Below, piece after piece: positions 1-5,727 of a stretch of DNA of 5,727 bases (positions are counted from its first letter, which is position 1; each line of letters begins with the position of its first letter). The translations under genes and the position numbers were made by a program. Source of the stretch: Bacteroidales bacterium UBA4353 (GTDB lineage: Bacteria; Bacteroidota; Bacteroidia; Bacteroidales; Paludibacteraceae). The notes under the pieces were generated by a model. The model worked only from the letters and a program-made list of their open reading frames with translations, was not told where the DNA came from and searched no databases. The DNA lies in NCBI GenBank assembly GCA_002394025.1, contig DGSV01000021.1, forward strand, positions 1 through 5,727, written 5' to 3'.

Positions 1-773
1 AGGTTTTTCTGCATCATGTCTTGATCTAAACCCGTCATAACAACAGGGATAAAGATACCACTGAGAAACATCTTCCAGAAGTAGTCACCCTTGTCCCACC
101 CGGTCATGTTGAAACATTCCGTTAGCCCCTGCTCACGCACAATGTTCAAGCTTTCCATCACACTCATATCCAGCGCACGCAATGTCAGATAACCTATTGC
201 CACTATGCATGAAAGCATACATATAGTTTGCAGTACGTCGGTGTGTATGATAGTTCCTATACCGCCTTTGCGGGTATAGAACCACATCATGATAGTTAGT
301 ACTAATGAACTGATATATACCGGAATACCGTATGGCGCGAGTACTAATTTGTCAAGAATCATCACCACGACGTAGAAGCGTACCGCAGCTCCCGACAACT
401 TGCTGATGATGAAAAATGCCGATGCCGTTTTGCCGGCTGAGTATCCTATGCGTTTAGTGAGAAATTCATAGATGGAACTCAAGCCATGGCGATAGAAAAT
501 CGGAAGGAGCACGAAAGCTATGATTACGTATCCAAGCAGAAACCCGAGCACCATCTGCATATAGGAAAATCCTGAATCGCGAACCATGCCCGGCACTGAC
601 ACAAAACTCACGCCCGATAGCGAACTTCCTATCATCCCTATAGCCACAAGCCACCACGGTGAGCGCCGCGAACCGGAAAAGAAAGATTTGTTGTTGGAGC
701 CGACACCCTGACCCGTATAGTGCGATATGAGAAGCAGCAGAAGGTAGTATGTACAAAATATCAACGCGAACAA
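1..773 (-). CDS. Sodium:solute symporter (SSS family), N-terminal part, cut by the window edge
   Basis: This encodes an inner-membrane secondary transporter that would use the Na+ gradient to bring a small solute into the cytoplasm; the substrate cannot be told from this part. The frame is open for 257 codons to the left edge. Hydrophobic helices are visible at about residues 2-18, 39-60, 70-92, 116-144, 149-165 and 178-197. Family signs in order are SPWWLVAIGMIGSSLSG (37-53), running into VSFVSVPG (54-61), which matches the broken first core helix of SSS proteins; KGGIGTIIHTDVLQT (168-182), the usual GGI...TD..Q stretch; and GLDQDMMQKN (247-256), the usual G.DQ...Q motif. The core helix carrying the other half of the Na+ site lies beyond the window. 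The start is unusual: the frame has a TGA at 837-839 and no ATG or GTG before TM1, so TTG at 771-773 is the best choice, with TTG at 762-764 as an alternative. It lies 17 bases after the barrel gene and is probably translated from the same message. Family membership is firm; the start and substrate are not. Confidence 0.93.
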   Translation of the reverse strand, partial: MFALIFCTYYLLLLLISHYTGQGVGSNNKSFFSGSRRSPWWLVAIGMIGSSLSGVSFVSVPGMVRDSGFSYMQMVLGFLLGYVIIAFVLLPIFYRHGLSSIYEFLTKRIGYSAGKTASAFFIISKLSGAAVRFYVVVMILDKLVLAPYGIPVYISSLVLTIMMWFYTRKGGIGTIIHTDVLQTICMLSCIVAIGYLTLRALDMSVMESLNIVREQGLTECFNMTGWDKGDYFWKMFLSGIFIPVVMTGLDQDMMQKN

Positions 774-790
774 CGTGGCACAGGTTGATT
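774..790 (-). other. Short gap between barrel gene and symporter, with no clear ribosome binding site
   Basis: Seventeen bases separate the barrel stop codon TAA (791-793) from the proposed TTG start of the symporter. Read on the minus strand the gap is AATCAACCTGTGCCACG, which has no AGGAGG-like run and no room for a promoter or terminator. Such a tight gap suggests that ribosomes finishing the barrel gene restart on the symporter. That coupling is inferred, not seen. Confidence 0.4.
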
Positions 791-2683
791 TTAGAATTGG
801 AATGAAGCCCCGAGGATGAAGCTCGTCAGTTGTTGTTCATAGCCATAGAATAGCATACGCTTGTTATAGGCGATGTTGGTGGCGTTAGCGAAGAATGCCA
901 CGTGCTCATTGAGTTTATATGTAACTCCGAGGTTGATGTCGTATGTCGCGCCGAGTTTTACGCCCGTGTAGTTGCCGATATATGGTACTTGCTGCCCGGG
1001 AATAGGGTCAGCAAGCGGATCAGGACCATAAGTGGCCACCAGAGCATAGGACTGTGTGGCGAAATAACTGTCGAGTTGCAATGTCCATTTTGGTGTGATG
1101 TGCCATGCCAAGGCCAGTTTAGCCTCAAAGGCAGGGGTGTACCACGCTTGTTGTTCGTCGATTCCGGGCCAGCGGTTGACTTCCTTGGGCTTGAGGAAGT
1201 TATAATGCACGTCAGCCTCAAGGCGCAGCTTGTCGCTATATTCATAGCGGGCGCTGAGTCCCATGCGGAACATCTGGAGCGTGTAGCCGTCAGGAATTGA
1301 AGTGCCGTAGTTGCGCCAACCTTCAGCTCCTTCGTTTATATATCCGAATACGGGGAATAGTTTGTCGATAACGTGCTGATAGTTGCCATAGACGTTGAGC
1401 AACAATCCGTTCACGGGATGTATCTTAAGTCCAACGGTAGCGTCAATAGGTTTGTAAGTGTTGAATTTGGTGCTCGTGACGGTGAATGGGCTCGCATAGT
1501 GGTTTTTGCGTAATGACGATGCCAACTCATGACCTCCGAGACTGCCGGTAAAAGTTCCGTAAAGAGCAAGCATTGAGGGCATAGCCTGCCATTCCAAAGC
1601 TACCTCAGGCGATATACCTACGTTATGGCGACAACCGAAGGCAAAGTCGAGATTAACACCGACATGAACCCATATCTGGTCACCGCTGTAGGCATAGTAA
1701 GGCTGCACTTTTAGGTCGAAATAGGTATTGCCGGTGTGGTCTTGATCTATAGCCAGCACATCTTTCCAACTCTCGGGTACGGCATTCAGATAACTATTGA
1801 TGTCGTCCTTGCTCGGAAGCAGGTTGCGGTCCGGAGAGTACTTGTTATAGAAGTGGTGCTTAAGGTGCGAGTCGAAACCTATCGAACCGGTAGGTAGTTC
1901 CCACTGCGCCATACCATTGATATATATGGCATTTTCTGTCAGTTGTTTATCAAGGACCCATTTGTCCTCAACATTAGTCAGGTGGTAGCCTAAATCGACC
2001 TTGTAGATGACATCCGAGCGGTCACCGTTCTTGACACCGAAGTTGAAGTCGAAATCCCACATACGGTTTTTGTCAAGACCTGAACCCCATGTCTTGTTCT
2101 TATCCCAATCATACTCAAAATCATCTGCTTTCAGGATACCATTGTCGCCAATGACAGGGTCTTTCTGATATAGTGAGTAGTAGTTCCAATGGTCAAAGCC
2201 CAACGACACACCGCCGAATATTTTGACAGCATTCACTCCTTTCTCAAGTCTCATGTCAAGCGTGGAACGTGAGTATTGTTTTTTGCCGAAAGTGCCAAGG
2301 TGATGAATATCAATGTCGAAGCGCGTCTGTTTGTTGCTTACGATGCTGTATCCGAAATCGGCCAGTGTGTTCCATCTGTATCCCAACGCTACGCGGGCAT
2401 AGCCTCTGTTACCGGAAACTTGTCCGAAACGAGGGTCGGCGGCGTTGAGGGTGCTGAAAGTTAGAGAAGGATAGACGCTGCGTGAGGCGTCAAGCCAGTA
2501 GTTAACCTTATGAGTGTCATACTTCATATCCACTGTCTCAAGCTCTTGAGTGATTTTGCCGGCATTGGCTATCACGGGAGAGTATTCACGCTCAAGAGTT
2601 ACTTCCCTGTTAGTATCATCTTGGGCGAAAAGCAGGCAGGGAAGGCTCAGCAGAGCCGTTATGTATAATGAGAGTTTTTTCAT
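791..2683 (-). CDS. Outer-membrane beta-barrel protein, TonB-receptor-like but lacking the plug domain
   Basis: The 630-residue product is predicted to be exported and inserted in the outer membrane. Residues 1-20 form a signal peptide (MKK, then a hydrophobic core, ending LLFA before Gln21); the Cys at 16 follows Pro and is not a lipobox. Residues 27-52 form a short charged segment (REVTLEREYSPVIANAGKI and on). This resembles the N-terminal stretch of Bacteroidota barrel proteins often labelled TonB-dependent receptor. From about residue 68 to the end, alternating polar and hydrophobic strands rich in Tyr, Trp and Gly continue, with probable extracellular loops around 171-210, 280-318, 445-467 and 551-572. 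The last strands include NLGVTYKLNEHVAFFANATN (584-603), and the chain ends in GASFQF; a terminal Phe is the usual signal for Bam-mediated insertion. No plug domain of about 120 residues and no carboxypeptidase-like domain precede the barrel, so TonB-driven uptake is doubtful. The ATG start is well placed, 16 bases after the TPR gene. A porin-like or export role is possible; substrate unknown. Confidence 0.88.
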   Translation of the reverse strand: MKKLSLYITALLSLPCLLFAQDDTNREVTLEREYSPVIANAGKITQELETVDMKYDTHKVNYWLDASRSVYPSLTFSTLNAADPRFGQVSGNRGYARVALGYRWNTLADFGYSIVSNKQTRFDIDIHHLGTFGKKQYSRSTLDMRLEKGVNAVKIFGGVSLGFDHWNYYSLYQKDPVIGDNGILKADDFEYDWDKNKTWGSGLDKNRMWDFDFNFGVKNGDRSDVIYKVDLGYHLTNVEDKWVLDKQLTENAIYINGMAQWELPTGSIGFDSHLKHHFYNKYSPDRNLLPSKDDINSYLNAVPESWKDVLAIDQDHTGNTYFDLKVQPYYAYSGDQIWVHVGVNLDFAFGCRHNVGISPEVALEWQAMPSMLALYGTFTGSLGGHELASSLRKNHYASPFTVTSTKFNTYKPIDATVGLKIHPVNGLLLNVYGNYQHVIDKLFPVFGYINEGAEGWRNYGTSIPDGYTLQMFRMGLSARYEYSDKLRLEADVHYNFLKPKEVNRWPGIDEQQAWYTPAFEAKLALAWHITPKWTLQLDSYFATQSYALVATYGPDPLADPIPGQQVPYIGNYTGVKLGATYDINLGVTYKLNEHVAFFANATNIAYNKRMLFYGYEQQLTSFILGASFQF

Positions 2684-2699
2684 ATCCGATTATTTCGTA
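2684..2699 (-). other. Short AT-rich gap between TPR gene and barrel gene
   Basis: The gap reads TACGAAATAATCGGAT on the minus strand, between the TPR stop TAA (2700-2702) and the barrel ATG (2681-2683). It is rich in A and T with no strong Shine-Dalgarno sequence, which is normal for Bacteroidota translation starts. It is too short for a separate promoter plus terminator, so it supports co-transcription and probable co-production of the two envelope proteins. Confidence 0.45.
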
Positions 2700-5600
2700 T
2701 TAGTCGTTATCTGTTTCCCTTTCGCTGATAGCCGCCAGGCGCGTGGCTATGGCATCTTGTATGTCATCCCGGGCGGTGTAGTTGGCTCGTAGGCTGAGCA
2801 GGTATTGCTTGGCTTGGAAGTCGTCCTCACGGGCGATATAGACGTCAGCGAGCAGCACCATGGATTTGGCAAGCCAGTATTCGTAAGGGGTGCCTTTCTT
2901 GGCGAAGTCCATGATTTCCGCCTCTGCCGCGTCAAGATTTTTCTGCTTGTAGTATATTTCCGATAGCAGGTATTTTGCCTCGGCTCCGTAGCTGCTTTGT
3001 GTGTTTTTAGCTACTTCTTTGAGGTCTGCCGTGGCGCGGAAATAGTCTTCAGCCTCCACGTAACATTTGGCTCTGTGATAACGGGCTTCGTATGCCACAT
3101 CGCTTTCCGAATGGCTGTCTTCTATGATTTCCGTGGCTATGCGTACCGTTTTTTCGGAATCGTTGAGGTGGTAGCTGCAGCGCAGTATTCCCAGTCGTGC
3201 CGCACCGGCATTTTCAAGCATGGAGGCGCATTGCTGCAAACGGCTGAAATATGTAAGCGCAGCGGCATAGTCCTTGGCGTCGTATGCTATCTCGGCGGCG
3301 CGCAGACAAGCTTCCTCGCGATGCGATGAGCCTTTACTTTCAGTCAGGGGGGCATAGGCACGCAACGCCGATTCACGGTCACCACTGCGGTAGTAACTGT
3401 CTGCCATATAGTACTGGGCAACCATGCAATAGCGACCTTCAGGACAGTAATGCTCAACATAGTTGCTCATGCCCTGTGCTGCCTGTTGATATTTGCCCTG
3501 ATTATACTGCCGTTCGGCGGCCATATATGTCAACGAGTCTTCGCGTGAAGCAGCATTGGTCTTGATCACGCGCCCGAGGGTCTTGGTGTAGTCTATATAT
3601 TCCTTTACGCGGTCAAGATTGAGATATGTCTCTTCAAGGGCGTCAAGAGCCGTATAACTCTCCTCGCTGCCAGGGTAGTCTTTGATGACTTGCTTGTAGC
3701 TTCGTATGGCTTGTTCCTTATCGCCGCCGTTGTCGTGTATCATGGCTATCTCCAATGCCGCTTTTGCCGCCAGTTCACTATTGGGATAGTTGGCGAGCAG
3801 GTTTTGATAGCGCTCTACTGCCTCAAGATTTCTATCCAGTTGTATATAGGACCTGCCACTTTCGTATAGGGCATCATCGGCATAGGACGAACGTGGCATC
3901 TGACGTACCAGTTCATCCATGATGGATATCTTTTTGTCATATTTCTTGAGCAGTCCCATGCAGTAGCCGCGCTGAAATAGGGCATAGTCTTTGCCCTTGC
4001 CACCGGCTGCGAAAGATTTGCTGTAGTAACTCTCGGCATTTGCGACATTACGCTTCGAGAAATAGACATCGGCAATTCTGTTCAGGGCATCACTATAGCG
4101 GATATCGTCTTTCGCGCTGCGGTTCACGAAATTCATGAAGTAGGGGAGCGAGGCATCGTAGCGGCGCTCAGAGAAACAGGCATAGCCGGCGCCGTAGTAG
4201 GCTTGCAACATCCCGTTGGCGGTAGTATGTTTCTTCATTCCAAGGTATGAGTCATAGTCCTTGGCGGCGAGTTTATATTGCTTATTGCGGTAGTATGTTT
4301 CCGCGCGCCAAAGGTAACTCTCACCTCGATAAGCACCATTGCCGGCATCGATTACTTCCGTGAAACATTCAAGAGCTTTAGCCATATCGTTGACCTTGAA
4401 CGACTCGGTGCCGAGCTTATATGTCACGTAATTCTTCGTCTCAATCACTTTGGCGGTAGGCTTTTCTATCTTTCTGATTTCGTTGAGAGCTGCGCGGTAG
4501 TTACGCGTGCGTAGAAGTACGTCCATGAGCATATCCTGCGCTTGGGCGGCATTGTCGGCTTCGGGGTAGGTCTCAATATAACTTGCCAACGCCGTAACGC
4601 TCTCACCGAAAACGTCAGCACTCTCATAGGTCGCCATAGCGTAGTTATACATGGCTGCTTGGTGTACAACGGGGTCAAAGTTTGTGCGGCAGGCTTCGCT
4701 GTAAGCCATGCGCGCTTTGTCGCTCTGGCCGGTATGTATATAGCTATGACCGATATAGAGATAAGCGCTTTCGGATAGTGAGTCGGACTTGGCAGTCACC
4801 TTCTGCAGGTCTTTGATGGCTTCGTCATACTTGCCCAGATGATACTGCGCCATACCCAATAGATATACGTCCTCACGGTTGCTCTTCTTGGTGCTGGAAC
4901 GATATGCCTCGAAGTGTTTCTCTGTTTCAGCATAACGGCCTTTCATATAGCTTATTTCACCCAGCATGCGATGGAGTTCGGCATTCTCCTTATTCTTTGG
5001 ATAAGTCCGTAGCAACGACTCGGCACGTTCCTCTACGGCTTCGTAGTTGCCCTCGCTGAAGTATATCTGACATAGGTAGTAGGGCACCGTTTCACGGTAG
5101 TCGCCGATGTGCTCTATTTGAATGAAATGGGGCTTGGCTTCTTCGTAATGTCCCATAACATATTGGCAGTAGGCATAGTAGTATTGCGATGAGAGTTTGT
5201 AGGCTGTCGGGCGGCCAAGCAATGCCTCAAAATCATCAGAAGCCTGTTTATACTGTTTCTGCTGCAGTTTTGCTATACCACTATAGAATATCATATCATT
5301 GCGCTCTTTGTCGCTCAAGTGTTCGCTGTCGGCACGACGGAACTCGTCGAGTGCTAACTTCGACTTCTTGTTCTCAACATACAGCACACCGAGCATGAAG
5401 TGAAGTTTGGGAGCATGAGCGCTATAGGGATGCTCTATCAAGTACTCCACAATATCGTCCATCGTACCGCCATAGCGTTGATTATAATGCAGGTAGAGGA
5501 TGTAGTATTGAGCCTCTTCAGCCTCAAAGCCATGAGGCGTGCCGGCAAGATACAAACGAAAAAACTCCTCTGCACCGACGTAATTGCCTTGGTCGAAAAG

Positions 5601-5711
5601 TTCCAGACCTTGACGGTAGTATGTGTCAGGAGCTACGTATTCCATCGTATGCTGAGCTCTGACGCCGCAGAAAATAGCAAGCAAGGCGATGAATACCATT
5701 ATGCGCTTCAA
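2700..5711 (-). CDS. Exported tetratricopeptide (TPR) repeat protein of about 1000 residues
   Basis: The product is a periplasmic or outer-membrane-associated helical scaffold, expected to bind other proteins rather than catalyse a reaction. Counting from TTG at 5709-5711, residues 1-19 look like a signal peptide (KRIMVFIALLAIFCGVRA, cleavage before Gln20); Cys15 follows Phe, so it is not a lipoprotein site. TPR-like helix pairs fill nearly the whole chain. Clear ones lie at about 30-56, 140-166, 177-200, 246-270, 281-305, 315-341, 464-490, 502-528, 540-566, 576-602, 613-639, 650-676, 762-788, 800-826, 911-936 and 949-975, with the usual small residues and Tyr (for example YYRQGLELFDQGNYVGAEEF). 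The repeats are very Tyr-rich. Residues 944-975 (YWLAKSMVLLADVYIAREDD onward) resemble the conserved C-terminal end of large Bacteroidota TPR proteins, so the C-terminus is complete. The start is uncertain: the frame is open to the right edge, giving ..NKVTFLKRIMVF.., so an ATG just outside the window is likely; an internal ATG at 5697-5699 would leave a signal peptide with no basic residues before its core. The barrel gene follows after 16 bases, suggesting the two work together. Confidence 0.93.
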   Translation of the reverse strand: MKRIMVFIALLAIFCGVRAQHTMEYVAPDTYYRQGLELFDQGNYVGAEEFFRLYLAGTPHGFEAEEAQYYILYLHYNQRYGGTMDDIVEYLIEHPYSAHAPKLHFMLGVLYVENKKSKLALDEFRRADSEHLSDKERNDMIFYSGIAKLQQKQYKQASDDFEALLGRPTAYKLSSQYYYAYCQYVMGHYEEAKPHFIQIEHIGDYRETVPYYLCQIYFSEGNYEAVEERAESLLRTYPKNKENAELHRMLGEISYMKGRYAETEKHFEAYRSSTKKSNREDVYLLGMAQYHLGKYDEAIKDLQKVTAKSDSLSESAYLYIGHSYIHTGQSDKARMAYSEACRTNFDPVVHQAAMYNYAMATYESADVFGESVTALASYIETYPEADNAAQAQDMLMDVLLRTRNYRAALNEIRKIEKPTAKVIETKNYVTYKLGTESFKVNDMAKALECFTEVIDAGNGAYRGESYLWRAETYYRNKQYKLAAKDYDSYLGMKKHTTANGMLQAYYGAGYACFSERRYDASLPYFMNFVNRSAKDDIRYSDALNRIADVYFSKRNVANAESYYSKSFAAGGKGKDYALFQRGYCMGLLKKYDKKISIMDELVRQMPRSSYADDALYESGRSYIQLDRNLEAVERYQNLLANYPNSELAAKAALEIAMIHDNGGDKEQAIRSYKQVIKDYPGSEESYTALDALEETYLNLDRVKEYIDYTKTLGRVIKTNAASREDSLTYMAAERQYNQGKYQQAAQGMSNYVEHYCPEGRYCMVAQYYMADSYYRSGDRESALRAYAPLTESKGSSHREEACLRAAEIAYDAKDYAAALTYFSRLQQCASMLENAGAARLGILRCSYHLNDSEKTVRIATEIIEDSHSESDVAYEARYHRAKCYVEAEDYFRATADLKEVAKNTQSSYGAEAKYLLSEIYYKQKNLDAAEAEIMDFAKKGTPYEYWLAKSMVLLADVYIAREDDFQAKQYLLSLRANYTARDDIQDAIATRLAAISERETDND

Positions 5712-5727
5712 AAATGTTACTTTATTC
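5712..5727 (-). other. Probable extra N-terminal codons of the TPR gene, running off the window
   Basis: On the minus strand these bases read G AAT AAA GTA ACA TTT in the TPR frame, that is NKVTF before LKRIMVF, with no stop codon. The single G at 5727 would be the third base of the preceding codon and could be the end of an ATG. If so the protein begins M-NKVTFLKRIMVFIALLA, which has the basic n-region expected of a signal peptide. If not, these bases are leader sequence before a TTG start. Confidence 0.45.

Noticed and set aside
466..756. Minus-strand ATG-started frame of 96 codons at the start of the symporter region
   Set aside because: It overlaps the symporter in another frame. The symporter frame carries clear SSS motifs across the whole stretch, while this one has none.
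902..1300. Plus-strand open frame of 132 codons inside the barrel gene
   Set aside because: It lies wholly antisense to a well-supported coding region, has no recognisable domain or signal peptide, and looks like a chance shadow.
2619..2683. Possible lipoprotein signal in the barrel protein (Cys16)
   Set aside because: Cys16 is preceded by Pro rather than Gly, Ala or Ser, and a good signal peptidase I site (LLFA before Gln21) follows.
2997..3329. Plus-strand open frame of 110 codons inside the TPR gene
   Set aside because: It has a hydrophobic, Val/Phe/Cys-rich composition typical of the antisense of TPR coding DNA and no family resemblance; a shadow.
4222..5622. Recurring GGTAGTATGT on the plus strand (near 4222, 4291 and 5613, also near 743)
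   Set aside because: In the TPR gene it encodes Thr-Tyr-Tyr at or near equivalent repeat positions, and the copy near 743 encodes Thr-Tyr-Tyr in TM1. It reflects shared codons rather than a regulatory or mobile repeat.

Overview
The window holds three genes, all read right to left (minus strand) and packed head to tail with 16- and 17-base gaps, so it is most likely part of one operon. The style suggests a gut-type Bacteroidota, probably order Bacteroidales. The reasons are a signal-peptide-bearing TPR protein of about 1000 residues, an outer-membrane barrel with TonB-receptor-like last strands, a symporter of the Bacteroidales SSS type, and gene starts without a clear Shine-Dalgarno sequence. 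Family or genus cannot be fixed from this window; Muribaculaceae or a relative would be a guess.

Reading in the direction of transcription: (1) 5711 to 2700 encodes an exported all-helical TPR protein of at least 1003 residues. Its true start may lie just outside the window, because the frame stays open to the right edge. (2) 2683 to 791 encodes a 630-residue outer-membrane beta-barrel with a signal peptide and a C-terminal Phe, but with no TonB plug domain. (3) 773 to 1 encodes the first 257 residues of a sodium:solute symporter (SSS family). It is cut by the left edge and apparently starts at TTG, since no ATG or GTG is available.

A working model, which is inference: the TPR protein sits in the periplasm as a scaffold and the barrel sits in the outer membrane. 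The two may form a complex, as TPR and barrel partners do in other envelope systems. The symporter lies in the inner membrane and may simply share the transcript. No mobile element, RNA gene, CRISPR array, long repeat or convincing terminator was seen. Nearly all of the window is coding, and the plus-strand open frames are shadows. The points most worth a second look are the plug-less barrel paired with the TPR protein, the two unusual starts, and a close cysteine pair in the TPR protein.
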